Assembly: GCA_005408345.1 (NCBI GenBank)
Contig: SEMN01000456.1
Coordinates: forward strand, 361,153-425,152
Length of the DNA: 64,000 nucleotides
Direction: 5' to 3'
DNA from: Macquaria australasica
Taxonomy: Eukaryota > Chordata > Actinopteri > Centrarchiformes > Percichthyidae
Shown here: positions 47,348 through 52,749 of the stretch, in pieces
Position numbering within the stretch: position 1 is the stretch's first letter
How the letters are laid out: every line of letters begins with the position of its first letter
Notes under the pieces: generated by a model
Databases searched by the model: none
Told to the model about the DNA's origin: nothing
The model's input: the letters and a program-made list of their open reading frames with translations, nothing else
Translations under genes and position numbers: made by a program

Positions 47348-47460
47348 TCCGTCAGTGTCCTAACCCTCCGTCACTGCTGCCTGTTTTCAGATCTTGGAGC
47401 GACACGGAGAACGATCGCAGCATCCTGACGCTGTCGCCCATCGAGTCCACCCACTGCTGA
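4882..47460 (+). CDS. atp11b: ATP11B, P4-type phospholipid-transporting ATPase (flippase), 5'-partial
   Basis: Multi-exon gene encoding the catalytic subunit of a class VI P4-ATPase, which moves aminophospholipids from the exoplasmic/lumenal to the cytosolic leaflet; family members work with a CDC50 partner in endosomal or plasma membranes (family knowledge). Exons 2-30 give 3,453 nt (1,150 aa plus stop). Counting from the Gly at 4882, visible motifs are DGET (actuator, about 169-172), the PISL motif in M4, DKTGT with the phosphorylated Asp (about 398), KGA (nucleotide binding, about 562-564) and GDGAND (about 787-792), with ten membrane segments. Human ATP11B is about 1,177 aa, so this is near full length; the usual first exon (about 10 residues) is not visible in 1-4881. 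The ATP11B assignment over ATP11A/C rests on the Cys-rich tail, the terminal SWS...DRSILTLS segment and the neighbouring mccc1. The linker between the P-loop and N domain looks shorter than in human. All introns are GT-AG. Confidence 0.95.
5867..5956 (+). CDS. atp11b: atp11b exon 3
   Basis: 90 nt, phase 0 to 0. Encodes YTVWNFVPKNLFEQFRR followed by the hydrophobic start of membrane segment M1 (FYFLIIFLVQ). Acceptor ctttcag, donor gtaata. Confidence 0.96.
6601..6850. repeat. MITE with GGTACCCTG inverted ends (family E)
   Basis: The left end TGGTACCCTGAGGAGTTTTC is the imperfect reverse complement of the right end (aaactatacagggtacctttt, 6830-6850). It lies in intron 3 of atp11b. A right-end fragment of the same family is at 10221-10260. 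Confidence 0.5.
7302..7382 (+). CDS. atp11b: atp11b exon 4
   Basis: 81 nt, phase 0 to 0. Encodes the M1-M2 loop (LMIDTPTSPVTSG) and M2 (LPLFFVITVTAIKQ). Acceptor tttccag, donor gtgaga. Confidence 0.96.
7831..7938 (+). CDS. atp11b: atp11b exon 5
   Basis: 108 nt, phase 0 to 0. Encodes GYEDWLRHKADNEVNG and the start of the actuator domain, ending TRSKNIR. Acceptor cttcatag, donor gtaaga. Confidence 0.96.
9555..9683 (+). CDS. atp11b: atp11b exon 6 (actuator domain, DGET)
   Basis: 129 nt, phase 0 to 0. Encodes VGDIVRVAKDETFPVD and, near its end, TASLDGETNLK; DGET is the dephosphorylation motif of P4-ATPases. The donor is gtctgtgtg, a weak match because a (GT)n microsatellite begins at the splice site itself. 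Confidence 0.96.
9684..9720 (+). repeat. (GT)n microsatellite at the exon 6 donor
   Basis: Begins at the donor itself (gtctgtgtgtg...), so the 5' splice site of exon 6 is partly made of repeat units. Confidence 0.9.
10221..10260. repeat. family E fragment
   Basis: Shares the order TAG-ACTACTAGT-AAACT-ACAGGGTACCTTT with the right end of the element at 6601-6850. The left end was not located. Confidence 0.4.
11301..12283 (-). mobile_element. hAT-type DNA transposon, non-autonomous, 983 bp
   Basis: Terminal inverted repeats TAGGGCTGCCA / TGGCAGCCCTA enclose further subterminal CGACTAGTC-type palindromic motifs. It is flanked by a perfect 8-bp target duplication, GGTGCAGG, at 11293-11300 and 12284-12291; 8 bp is the hAT hallmark. 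Inside, on the - strand, is a BED zinc-finger remnant, and no transposase core was seen. Inserted in intron 6 of atp11b, 110 bp upstream of exon 7. Intact duplication and ends suggest a fairly recent insertion. Confidence 0.88.
11811..12020 (-). pseudogene. BED-type zinc-finger remnant of a hAT transposase
   Basis: The - strand frame contains VQCKICKAELAFHGSTTAM then HEHLKRKH, i.e. C-x2-C followed by H-x5-H ligands as in BED fingers. An acidic tail follows and then a stop at 11811. Only the N-terminal DNA-binding part remains; the RNase-H-like catalytic core and dimerisation region are absent, so it is not a functional transposase. Confidence 0.7.
12394..12497 (+). CDS. atp11b: atp11b exon 7
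   Basis: 104 nt, phase 0 to 2. Encodes THYSVAETSVCQSVSQLEAL to CQQPEADLY and two bases of Arg. It starts 110 bp after the end of the intronic hAT element. Donor gtaatc. Confidence 0.93.
12498..13659 (+). other. atp11b intron 7
   Basis: No gene, repeat with clear ends, or conserved motif noted. Open frames here are short and lack splice logic. Confidence 0.6.
13660..13707 (+). CDS. atp11b: atp11b exon 8
   Basis: 48 nt, phase 2 to 2. Encodes RFVGRITVTQHGEEIV. Acceptor gttttccag, donor gtgaga. Short, but phase and sequence fit both neighbours. Confidence 0.93.
14193..14257 (+). CDS. atp11b: atp11b exon 9
   Basis: 65 nt, phase 2 to 1. Encodes RPLGPENLLLRGARLKNTKE and IY; the LLLRG-ARLKNT stretch is characteristic of the P4 actuator domain. 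Acceptor tatgtcag, donor gtgagt. Confidence 0.95.
14740..14821 (+). CDS. atp11b: atp11b exon 10
   Basis: 82 nt, phase 1 to 2. Encodes GVAVYTGMESKMALNYK and KSQKRSAVE. Acceptor ctgttgcag, donor gtgagc. Confidence 0.95.
14919..15069 (+). CDS. atp11b: atp11b exon 11 (M3)
   Basis: 151 nt, phase 2 to 0. Encodes membrane segment M3 (NTFLIIYLGILLFEAI) and the exoplasmic loop TWQ-like/WAQ-type region ending QERNSSP. Acceptor tgtgtcag, donor gtgagt. Confidence 0.95.
15070..16485 (+). other. atp11b intron 11
   Basis: Nothing beyond short simple repeats: a (TCA)n run followed by (CTC)n and poly-T at about 16270-16320, upstream of exon 12. Confidence 0.6.
16486..16683 (+). CDS. atp11b: atp11b exon 12 (M4)
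   Basis: 198 nt, phase 0 to 0. Encodes M4 with the P4-ATPase motif PISLY, where P2-type pumps have a cation-binding PEGL, then the cytosolic stretch LYHEESDQKAQVNTSDLNEE. Almost identical to human ATP11B as I recall it. Confidence 0.97.
16972..17130 (+). CDS. atp11b: atp11b exon 13 (DKTGT phosphorylation site)
   Basis: 159 nt, phase 0 to 0. Encodes VEYVFTDKTGTLTENEMQF; the Asp codon at 16990-16992 is the aspartyl-phosphate site. It ends in a short linker (DDSPDGSTPHL), where human ATP11B carries a longer Ser/Leu-rich insertion. Donor gtaacc. Confidence 0.97.
17367..17554 (+). CDS. atp11b: atp11b exon 14 (nucleotide-binding domain)
   Basis: 188 nt, phase 0 to 2. Encodes the KAVSLCHTVQI region and MEYYASSPDEKALVEA, the nucleotide-binding domain entry. 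Acceptor atccag, donor gtaagg. Confidence 0.96.
17555..19142 (+). other. atp11b intron 14
   Basis: No exon, RNA gene or repeat with definable ends was recognised. Confidence 0.6.
19143..19211 (+). CDS. atp11b: atp11b exon 15
   Basis: 69 nt, phase 2 to 2. Encodes RIGVAFTGSSGDTMEIKTFG and KSE. Acceptor follows a strong pyrimidine tract (tttttttcctcag); donor gtacgt. Confidence 0.94.
19370..19443 (+). CDS. atp11b: atp11b exon 16
   Basis: 74 nt, phase 2 to 1. Encodes RYKLLHVLEFDANRRRMSVI and LQTPS; FDANRRRMSV is the conserved N-domain motif. Acceptor ctctctcag, donor gtaact. Confidence 0.95.
19785..19888 (+). CDS. atp11b: atp11b exon 17 (KGAES)
   Basis: 104 nt, phase 1 to 0. Encodes GGNMLFTKGAESAILPF then HVDEFAL; KGA is the nucleotide-contacting lysine motif. 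Acceptor tttcaag, donor gtgaga. Confidence 0.94.
20871..21052 (+). CDS. atp11b: atp11b exon 18
   Basis: 182 nt, phase 0 to 2. Encodes KGLRTLVVACRHFSPEEY, then RTALQQREERLQEAF and LLGATGVED. Acceptor cccattgtag, donor gtatgg. Rich in Glu/Gln, consistent with a helical N-domain segment. Confidence 0.95.
21590..21845. repeat. tandem dimer of a roughly 95-bp teleost repeat
   Basis: Two diverged units, about 21637-21735 and 21749-21842. Each has the order caacta/cagcta-TTGGAT-GAT-GATGAAA, then ACAGACAT/GTC, CCAGA(G/A)GAT and GA(C)CTT(T)GGTGAT. I recall this dispersed repeat as common in fish introns; class not assigned. Confidence 0.55.
22171..22208 (+). repeat. (CT)n microsatellite
   Basis: Near-perfect TC/CT run in intron 18. 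A similar short run lies at about 26529-26550 in intron 25. Confidence 0.85.
22867..23070 (+). CDS. atp11b: atp11b exon 19 (TGDK motif)
   Basis: 204 nt, phase 2 to 2. Encodes LQDKVQETIEALRLAGIKVW, then VLTGDKHETAVSVS; TGDK is the conserved P-domain motif. Ends in CAEQLRILARR. Donor gtgagt. Confidence 0.97.
23213..23366 (+). CDS. atp11b: atp11b exon 20
   Basis: 154 nt, phase 2 to 0. Encodes the DHVIQHGLVVDGASLSLAL stretch and CCRMAPLQKAK. A (CA)22 microsatellite begins 15 bp after the donor. Confidence 0.96.
23382..23426 (+). repeat. (CA)22 microsatellite
   Basis: Perfect CA repeat in intron 20, starting 15 bp after the exon 20 donor. Confidence 0.95.
23679..23781 (+). CDS. atp11b: atp11b exon 21 (GDGAND hinge motif)
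   Basis: 103 nt, phase 0 to 1. Encodes KPITLAIGDGANDVSMIQEA; GDGAND coordinates Mg2+ at the phosphorylation site. Followed by a 186-bp intron consisting mostly of dinucleotide repeat. Confidence 0.97.
23849..23958 (+). repeat. (TG)45(CG)7(TG)3 compound microsatellite at the exon 22 acceptor
   Basis: 110 bp of alternating purine-pyrimidine sequence ending 9 bp before exon 22. It fills most of a 186-bp intron and takes the place of the branch-point/polypyrimidine region. Confidence 0.97.
23968..24113 (+). CDS. atp11b: atp11b exon 22 (M5 start)
   Basis: 146 nt, phase 1 to 0. Encodes GIMGKEGRQAVRNSDYAIAR, then VHGHFYYIRIATLVQYFFYK, entering M5. The acceptor (catctccag) is directly preceded by (TG)45(CG)7(TG)3. 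Skipping this exon would shift the frame. Confidence 0.96.
24431..24490 (+). CDS. atp11b: atp11b exon 23
   Basis: 60 nt, phase 0 to 0, exactly 20 codons (NVCFITPQFLYQFFCLFSQQ), finishing M5. Acceptor gtcttttctag, donor gtaagt. Confidence 0.96.
24995..25235. repeat. retroposon-tail-like repeat (GATAAGATAAGCCTTTATTGATCCC type)
   Basis: Contains GACGATAAGATAAGCCTTTA followed by TTGATCCCAAAAGGGG and GGTGCTGCAGCAGCACAAGG. I recall this as the recurrent 3' region of a teleost LINE/SINE family; the exact family is not assigned. Lies in intron 23. Confidence 0.45.
25414..25541 (+). CDS. atp11b: atp11b exon 24 (M6)
   Basis: 128 nt, phase 0 to 2. Encodes TLYDSVYLTLYNICFTSLPI, membrane segment M6, then HPHVLQNKPGLY. 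Acceptor catcccag, donor gtaagt. Confidence 0.96.
25946..26084 (+). CDS. atp11b: atp11b exon 25 (M7)
   Basis: 139 nt, phase 2 to 0. Encodes RDISKNSLLSFRTFLYW and M7 (GFCHAFVFFFGSYIL), ending in the lumenal loop GEDTTLMGNGQ. Donor gtgtgt. Confidence 0.96.
26666..26689 (+). CDS. atp11b: candidate 24-nt microexon of atp11b (ILRANRQL)
   Basis: Open 24-nt segment with a long upstream pyrimidine tract ending in tcttcag and a good donor (gtaaga). It lies between exons 25 and 26, both of which border it in phase 0, so inclusion would add 8 residues (ILRANRQL) to the lumenal M7-M8 loop without shifting the frame. Seen in sequence only; I know of no homologous human exon. It could be a chance splice-site pair. 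Confidence 0.35.
27355..27760. repeat. repeat with GAACCYGACCYGA motifs at both ends
   Basis: Motif cluster at 27383-27480 (gaacctgaccc, gagcctgacctgaacctgac, gaacccgacccgag) and again at 27713-27732 (gaacctgacccgaacccgaa), about 260 bp apart. Probably the edges of one old element in intron 25; class unknown. Confidence 0.4.
28613..28678 (+). CDS. atp11b: atp11b exon 26 (M8)
   Basis: 66 nt, phase 0 to 0. Encodes MFGNWTFGTLVFTVMVITV and TLK, membrane segment M8. Acceptor ttttatag, donor gtaaat. Confidence 0.96.
29144..29157 (-). promoter_or_regulatory. CTCF-like motif (one mismatch)
   Basis: The reverse strand reads CCAGGAGAGGGCAC, one mismatch from CCASYAGRKGGCRS. Intronic; motif match only. 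Confidence 0.2.
29453..29480 (+). repeat. (TG)n microsatellite at the exon 27 acceptor
   Basis: TG run ending 9 bp before the acceptor of exon 27. Confidence 0.9.
29490..29593 (+). CDS. atp11b: atp11b exon 27 (M9)
   Basis: 104 nt, phase 0 to 2. Encodes LALETHFWTWMNHFVTWGS and M9 (FYFIFSLFYGG). A (TG)n tract lies 9 bp upstream of the acceptor, in place of a normal polypyrimidine tract. Donor gtaaga. Confidence 0.95.
30785..31115. repeat. MITE-like element in intron 27
   Basis: Imperfect inverted ends: atcaatataaagatggacga on the left and tcatccattattatatagt on the right. The interior (CATCTTGCTCTGGTGACGTC, GGTCCCGCCCATACAC) is notably more GC-rich than the flanks. I recall this as a frequent percomorph repeat. 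It ends about 145 bp upstream of exon 28. Confidence 0.5.
31261..31426 (+). CDS. atp11b: atp11b exon 28 (M10, start of the tail)
   Basis: 166 nt, phase 2 to 0. Encodes DMYFVFVQLLSSGSAWFAI, M10 with a run of six Ile, then KKVFYRHLQPTSTQKSQ. It is the last constitutive exon before the alternative tail exons. Donor gtaaca. Confidence 0.96.
32845..32930 (+). CDS. atp11b: alternative penultimate exon a of atp11b
   Basis: 86 nt, phase 0 to 2, starting MYSNRVAIGDDFIALQPLSR and continuing AKSQLGKI. Acceptor tggtgtag after a pyrimidine/TG-rich tract; donor AG|gtagag. If spliced to 47391 it yields the common last exon in frame. If the donor is unused, an in-frame TAG (32932-32934) ends the protein after AGG. 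The FIALQPLSRA stretch looks coding and resembles alternative tails of this family as far as I recall; not verified. Confidence 0.7.
34722..34727 (+). terminator. atp11b: possible alternative polyadenylation signal
   Basis: AATAAA with a modestly GT-containing stretch 20-50 bp downstream. It would give a terminal version of exon a with a 1.8-kb 3' UTR. Inference only. Confidence 0.2.
34828..34887. repeat. (TA)n microsatellite
   Basis: About 30 perfect TA units, 28 bp before family A copy 2. Confidence 0.95.
34915..35210 (+). mobile_element. family A, copy 2, complete MITE (296 bp)
   Basis: Both ends are present: TAGAGGTGCAACAATTAG and TTAGTTGCAGCCCTA, which are imperfect inverted repeats of each other. 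Flanks atatggtt / gtatggta match at 6 of 8 positions, consistent with a decayed 8-bp hAT-type duplication. The ends also resemble those of the hAT at 11301-12283. Confidence 0.6.
35385..35640 (+). repeat. family B repeat, copy 1
   Basis: Shares AACTAATGCAGTCCAATACA, TTAGAGAGGTG, TGAACTGTATTGCGTTACA and GAGGTGTTTCTAATGTTTTG blocks with the copy at about 59165-59385. Inverted pieces are present (gagaggtgtttcta ... tagaaacacctctc). Confidence 0.55.
36749..37108. repeat. MITE with CACTGAAAAA inverted ends
   Basis: Left end GCACTGAAAAACATATC; right end GATATTTTTTCAGTGC. The inverted similarity continues inward for about 50 bp (AGTCTTATATTGAGTC against GACTTAATATGAGAC). AT-rich, about 360 bp, no ORF. 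It ends 136 bp upstream of alternative exon b. Confidence 0.6.
37245..37381 (+). CDS. atp11b: candidate alternative penultimate exon b of atp11b
   Basis: 137 nt open in phase 0, 46 codons starting MEEGDGSVGPEYDPVKAQRS, then a Pro/Ala-rich end (YPPPAAPSPDPCSPR). Acceptor gtccttcag, donor AG|gtagta, exit phase 2, matching the last exon. Clearly richer in GC than its surroundings. Not unfiltered proof: I do not recognise a homologue. An in-frame TAG follows at 37383-37385 if the donor is not used. YDPV would fit the YxxPhi sorting consensus (inference). Confidence 0.5.
37579..37600 (+). repeat. poly-A tract
   Basis: Run of about 22 A, with C-rich, CATCC-type simple sequence downstream to about 37760. 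Confidence 0.9.
39967..40820. mobile_element. 854-bp inverted-repeat DNA element, superfamily unassigned
   Basis: Termini GGCCTGTACTACAAAGTAGG and CTTCGTAGTACAGGCC are inverted repeats. Flanked by a perfect 5-bp duplication, TCAGA (39962-39966 and 40821-40825); an extra T/A makes the length slightly ambiguous. A 78-codon - strand ORF (39975-40211) overlaps the left end but shows no transposase motif. Non-autonomous. Confidence 0.75.
41198..41361 (+). CDS. atp11b: atp11b exon 29 (canonical Cys-rich tail)
   Basis: 164 nt, phase 0 to 2. Encodes LSCVESLCCYQHGQSGC and RLLEQMTGPC, aligning with the Cys-rich human tail (CLDSMCC..., RMLERVIGRC). Acceptor cttcctccag, donor AG|gtgggg. Without splicing, the frame runs on to a stop at 41468-41470. 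Confidence 0.88.
42857..42877 (+). repeat. (TG)n microsatellite
   Basis: About ten TG units in the last atp11b intron. Confidence 0.85.
42903..43013 (+). other. weak candidate alternative terminal exon
   Basis: After a (TG)n tract, an AG at 42901-42902 opens a phase-0 frame (start VNDALFLPTLPSAPLDSN, end ALPVSQA) closed by TGA at 43011-43013. It is compatible with exon 28 by phase and GC-rich relative to its surroundings. The acceptor is poor and no homologue is recognised. Confidence 0.15.
43732..43770 (+). other. weak candidate 12-residue alternative terminal exon
   Basis: A very long pyrimidine tract (about 43590-43730) ends in ttcttag. The following phase-0 frame reads FEEINQKTTKNE and stops at TGA. 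The acceptor is strong but the coding part is tiny, so this may be a decoy acceptor. Confidence 0.15.
47290..47344 (+). repeat. poly-C / (CA)n compound simple repeat before exon 30
   Basis: C-runs broken by single A, then (CA)n, ending 47 bp before the acceptor of the last exon. Prone to sequencing and assembly errors. Confidence 0.9.
47391..47460 (+). CDS. atp11b: atp11b exon 30, last coding exon
   Basis: 70 nt, entered in phase 2 (AG + A). Reads SWSDTENDRSILTLSPIE, STHC, then TGA at 47458-47460. Matches the human C-terminus (SWSASDP...NDRSILTLS). Acceptor ctgttttcag, preceded by a C-rich and (CA)n tract. The other frames give longer ORFs but do not fit the splice phase. Confidence 0.92.
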
Positions 47461-50400
47461 CTAACCCAGGGCCACTGACTGTAACATGCAGAGCTGGGGG
47501 AGAGCTACTACTCTGCTATGAGTCACAATTACACCCCCCCACCCCCCACCGCCACCATTTTATAAACCTACTTCAATTTAAAGTCAGTGCATTCTCAGCT
47601 GGATGTAAAGCAGACACAGATGGGAGCTGTCACATTATGTGAAACCAAAGGACTCGGCTCGGTGCAGCAGGCTGCTTTATCCTTCACCAATTTGTTTCCC
47701 CGAGTGAGTCAATTCTTAGTAGAAAGGTTGAGAAGGACGTCCGATGGGAGCTGCAATATGGAAGGAAATGAAACATGAGGTGTGGAGCAAGTCAGCATGG
47801 CATGAAGCAGACATCTGTGGAGCTACTCCTGTAGAAAGATCCAGTCAACATCGGGGCAGCAACAAATACCAGATTCCTGCTAAAGTATCTGAAAACAACC
47901 ATATTTAAATTCAGTACCTTTTTAAAAGTTGAGACATGTCAGCTCACAGGTGCTGCCCTCTGAGATCAGGTATATGGACTCTCGTGCAGCTATTCATTTT
48001 TGTACAGTTGCCAAACTTATTGTTTCTTGCAACTGGCGTAAAAATGACCTTGTACTGTTAAGTCTTACATATTTGTAGACACAGAATGGCTCCTGGCGAT
48101 CTGGACTCTTTGCTACAAACTATAGCTAATGTTAGGCATCAGTTGTGCTCGAAGCATTGCAGCCTGAGGACTGTAACCTAACCGAGCTGGTTTGGACATG
48201 CTGACTAACCTCAACACAGGACTGAGGTGGCTTGTAGACACCACCTACCAGGATCATCCATGTAGCACCAGGACAGAAGCTCTGCAAAGTCCGACTACAT
48301 TAATCTCAGAGGTCTTGGCTAGCAGCTAAGGCCCAACATCATGTTGCTTCCATAAACTGCTACACAAACTTCTTCTCCGAGCTGTCGGCCCCGCTGCACC
48401 TTCATCTCTCATTCAGATGGAAAGGGAAAAAGCTGGACCACCATGTAGCTTTCAGAGCTGTGCTGGTTCTGTTAATGTCTAGACTTGTTTCCTTTGGACC
48501 TACAGTACTCCCTCGATACTGTCTCTCTACCGTGGAACCAAAGACCAAAGGATTCAGTTTAAAAGACAAAGTGTTTATTTTTGTGCCTGATTGTACAGAA
48601 GCTTATATTGTTAAGAAGACTATTCTTGTTGTTCGTGCTGCTTTCTCGTCTGACTGTTCAGGCCTCTCATCTCCCCGGTGCGTTGCTCTGAAGGAGGCCG
48701 GATGGGGTCTGTTTAAAAAGCCATACATTTTCAAGAGGTTATATTATTGATAGATTATTGAAGGTACTGCAGATAGAAACTGTTTGAGCCTATTGTTGTT
48801 ATTTTGTGGAAACTTGTTCCCCTTGAATGCCTTTTCTCCTTCAGCCCGGTTAGCAAAGGCATCTTAGCATTGAAGACCATGATGCTCAGGGAACATTTTT
48901 ATAACTGGAGGTAGAGTCATCCCTCTCAGTTGCTTAAAAATATTTCCTGAGTGTCGGATCAGATAATGATACCATTTTTATTTCAGAGAGCCAAAAATGG
49001 CTTTAATGGCGAGATGCTTTTCCAAATCACGGCTGATGCGTGTCGACCCAGACAGCAGAATGTCTCGACCTCTACAGAGATAGATATATCAGATGAATAT
49101 AATTCAGCTTCAATAGAGATGAAAAGAAAAGCAGAGCGTTTGCACAAGTCACATATCAAAATCACATTTTTACTTTTGTTTCTCAAATCATTGCTCATCT
49201 TTCACCATTGAAATCATCTGAAACATGGTTTTGCTGTTACACTGTTCTTGCCGTGCGTGTTTCTATCCACATGTTGAAGTGTGTGTGCATGTGTGTAAGT
49301 GTTGGTGTGTTTCTTGTATGGCAGCCATGTTGGTTGAAGGAAGTACAGTACGTAGCTTGTTGTAAGCTCTTGTATGTATCTCAGTGGCCACATGCTGCCC
49401 ACGGGTCAAAGGTCAAATGTTTCTCTTTGATGCTCGGTTTGCCCTCAATTCTTCCAAAAAAAGCTCTTATTTTAGGGAGTTGACTCCAGAAGGTGACTGA
49501 CAGAAGTGTAACGTAGAAACCTTTCAAGACAACCGTTTTAAACTTGACATCAACAACCACACAACAATGACCAGTACATGCCTCAGCTCACACAGGGAAC
49601 GTACAGAGTCATGGTAGGTGTTCCTCAGCAGCTCAGAATCAGAGAGGCAATAATGTTCTTGTCAGTCAATTCATTGTTTGGTACAAGTTGTTGGATGCAT
49701 ACCTGGGCCTGTTATATCCTTTCTGTTCATACAGGTGACAATGAAAGGGTCTATTTATTATTGCAGTACACAGTTTGTGTTGAACTTTTCTTACATATCA
49801 ATATATATGTGTCCTGTTGTACGTGGCCTGAATGCAGCAACCATTAACATGTTTTCCTTGATCTTAGACGTGTAATCAGGAGGTTGAACCTCCATCGAAG
49901 CTCTTTTTTTTGTTTTTTTTGACCTGAAAGGTGACCGTGCGGCTGGGAGCTGTCAGCTGCAAGCCTGGATGTTAGTTTGTTACAGGACATTTAAAAGAGC
50001 AGGAGGACACTAACCAAATAACCAACAACGCAACAGTTCTTTTTAACTATTTGAGCTCTATTAAAATGTCTACCTGCATACACGTGTAATTTGTTCCTGG
50101 ATTAGGAAAAATATGTTAAAGCTGTTTAAAAGGGGCACTATATCACTGTTACATAAAGGTCAGTTTCCTCGTCATGGAGAGCACTACTCAGCCTGTGAAA
50201 ACAGTTGTATAATGTCCTCTGTGGCTCTGAAGGGAGCTGAGAAATCAACCCTGAGGATGTCATCTTGAGTTAGGCTCGAGACTTCAAAAACATGACAGAA
50301 AACGTTCGTTATAAACCGGGGGCATGGAGTTTGAAAGATGAGAGCATGTAACAGACAGGAGTGACTGTTAAGATGCCATTTAGTTGCATTATGGGAATTG

Positions 50401-50817
50401 TAGGATCCAGTATTTCTCAGGATATCTTGGTCTCTGCTCCATTCATTTTGACTATTCTTTTTTTCATGGAACTTTAGGGAAATGTAATACTAAATCAAAG
50501 AGTACAGCTTTAATACCTTTTTTTTAAAAAAAAAGGTCAAATTTGATGCAGCAGAGACAGAGACTGGAGCCTGCCGTCTTTCCAGCTCCACACAAGACTG
50601 TTGAAAACTTGGGATAAGCCTGATGATCCTCCAGAGCCACAGAAATACTATACAACTGTTTACACAGACTGAGTAGTACTTTGTTGTGACAAGTAAAATG
50701 TTCCCAATATTGACACACATGATACGGCAATCACCTGCAGTACTGATGCCCCCTTGTGCTCACCTACAGACACCCAAAGTGTTCAAAATTAAGACATTAT
50801 GACATCAATTATCATAT

Positions 50818-50818
50818 G

Positions 50819-50885
<67 letters not shown>

Positions 50886-50920
50886 GTGTATGTATGTGTA
50901 TATATATATATATATATAAT
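50818..50920. repeat. (TA)n / (TG TA)n microsatellite
   Basis: Compound TA, TGTA and CACA repeat in the inferred 3' UTR of atp11b. Confidence 0.9.
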
Positions 50921-52403
50921 ATAAAAAAAATGACTAGTAGTTATGATTTAAAAAAAACCCAATACTTCTACCAACAAAAATAGCTACAAGATACAAATAA
51001 ATGATAGTGAGGACAAAAATATCAAGATCTTATTTCAAACTTCATTTTCCAAAGTCTGTTACAAGCAATCTTACTGGCTCTGCCCTGTTCATCTTGATTG
51101 ATAGGCAGAGTTAGTGGTTTAAAAAAAGCAGCATTGTCAAATTAAAAATAAAAAACTTCCAATAAAAATGTATAGAGTGATATAAAAATGACCTGAAATA
51201 AACTTATTGTGAAAAGAAGCAGGATGAAGTAGCAGTTTAAAAAAATCAATAGGACTATTTCACAATTTCTTGGTTATATATTTATCATTGTGAACACTTT
51301 GGGCAATTTTATCACAACTGTATAGCCAGGTACAGATGTTTTTTTTACATATGAAATGTAATTGGGGCCCAAGTGGCATTCGAGTGATATCTTTACTGCT
51401 GTTTATACAGAAAACAGATGCTGTATTCTTTTAAAGATCTGATGCGACATTAGTAACAACCAAGACCTGATTCTCCAAAGTATCGCAGCACTGACGTCAA
51501 CTAGGCTTCACTACAAGAGAGCAGCAGGGTTTAGATACAAGGCCTCTGGGGTGTTTCAAGAAGCAGATTACTCAGCCATGTAATTAAAAAAAAATCATTT
51601 AATATTTTATCATGCCTCGACTACAGATGATGATCATGTCATCCATCAGAAGCACCATCCAAGTTTAATTGGATACCTTTATTAAAGACACCAAGAGCTG
51701 TTAAATTCTGTCTACAGGCGTGGTTTCAAACCAAGTACTCCTGCTTCTGGAAATATTGGCCACATATTGATTATGTGTAAAGATCAGCATCAGCAGTACA
51801 GTCATCTGTGTTCAGTCTTTATACATGCTACTCACATCATCATCCAGTGACCAGACCTACTGTCTGTGATATTTGTCTTGAAGAATGATCCTGAACTATT
51901 CAATTAACAAATTCATAGTCATTGTTACCATAAATTATACTAAAGATCAAACTAAATCTTCAAGTAATGTCAGGAACTTTTTGTAGAGAAGAAACTGAAA
52001 AACATGTAGAAATGCTGACATGACGTCACTGCAGAGATGCTCTTGGAAAACTCAGCCACGGTTTGCAGACTTGAATCAAATTAAGGTTTCCTTGATCAAA
52101 TCGGCTTTAAAAAAAAAAAAAAGGAATCTAAATTAAAATGTCAACGATCAGTTTTTTTTTCTGCAGCAGAGTCCTGTGACTCAGCATCAGCCAGTCCGAC
52201 ACAAGGCTGCAGATCATGTCGGTGCTGAACGGTTTGTCAAAATCATTTTTATTCTCTCCTCTCATCAGTAAATCATGCAGCACCAGACGATTAATAAACC
52301 ACTGTCATCACTCTTCTGTTCACTGTTATCTGTCTGTCCTCCTCCTCCTGTATGTAAATCTGTCTTATAGCTGATGTTTATGAAGATGCAGTTCTATTTA
52401 CGA

Positions 52404-52409
52404 AATAAA
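52404..52409 (+). terminator. atp11b: polyadenylation signal of atp11b
   Basis: AATAAA followed within 25-40 bp by a GT-rich stretch (gggtctttggagtgtg), the usual cleavage arrangement. It is the last good + strand signal before the convergent gene. Confidence 0.5.
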
Positions 52410-52443
52410 TACATTTTTAAGAAACGGGTCTTTGGAGTGTGAC

Positions 52444-52449
52444 TTTATT
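52444..52449 (-). terminator. mccc1: possible distal polyadenylation signal for mccc1
   Basis: TTTATT on + (AATAAA on -), only 35 bp from the opposing atp11b signal. If used, the two transcripts would overlap or nearly abut. Confidence 0.2.
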
Positions 52450-52749
52450 CATTTTAATGCTCTTATATAACGTGATAAATAGACACTGACTGACCAGAAC
52501 CAAACAAAACAACAGCAAAGCAGCTCACGACTGATAAACAACGCAGGAGAAATCTCCATGTAGTTAATGAAGGAGAGAAAACACAATTAACACTTTCTAT
52601 CAGGCAGATAGCAGCAATTAACGCAATAGACTCAGATTCACTCTCAGAGCTGTTCAATGACGGAGTAAAAAGTTTACATGTTGACTCAACAGCTGGCAGG
52701 TTTTCTTCATTTAATTTTACAATTTCAACCCTTGAATTTTTTGATGTAG

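Larger units (their letters stand above)
41362..47390 (+). other. last intron of atp11b
   Basis: 6.0 kb. Two weak exon candidates (42903-43013, 43732-43770) are listed separately. A short inverted or palindromic-looking stretch lies near 44190-44215 (aaaaaattttcagaaaattttt). No gene seen on either strand; no sign of DCUN1D1. Confidence 0.5.
47461..52430 (+). other. atp11b: atp11b 3' UTR (inferred)
   Basis: From the stop codon to the best downstream signal at 52404-52409, about 5.0 kb. Long ORFs here (48460-48750, 48951-49211) show no family match and no splice logic, so they are treated as noncoding. Contains AT dinucleotide repeats at 50818-50920 and earlier weaker AATAAA motifs near 51000, 51170 and 51200. 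Confidence 0.6.

Noticed and set aside
47394..47642. 82-codon ORF starting at the last atp11b exon (MERHGERSQHPD)
   Set aside because: Wrong frame; the spliced phase reads SWSDTENDRSILTLS and stops at 47460.
48460..48750. 96-codon + strand ORF
   Set aside because: Lies downstream of the atp11b stop in the inferred 3' UTR, has no recognised domain, and its composition looks random.
48951..49211. 86-codon + strand ORF after a tttcag-like acceptor
   Set aside because: No family match, no plausible donor, and inside the 3' UTR; the opposite strand is equally open.
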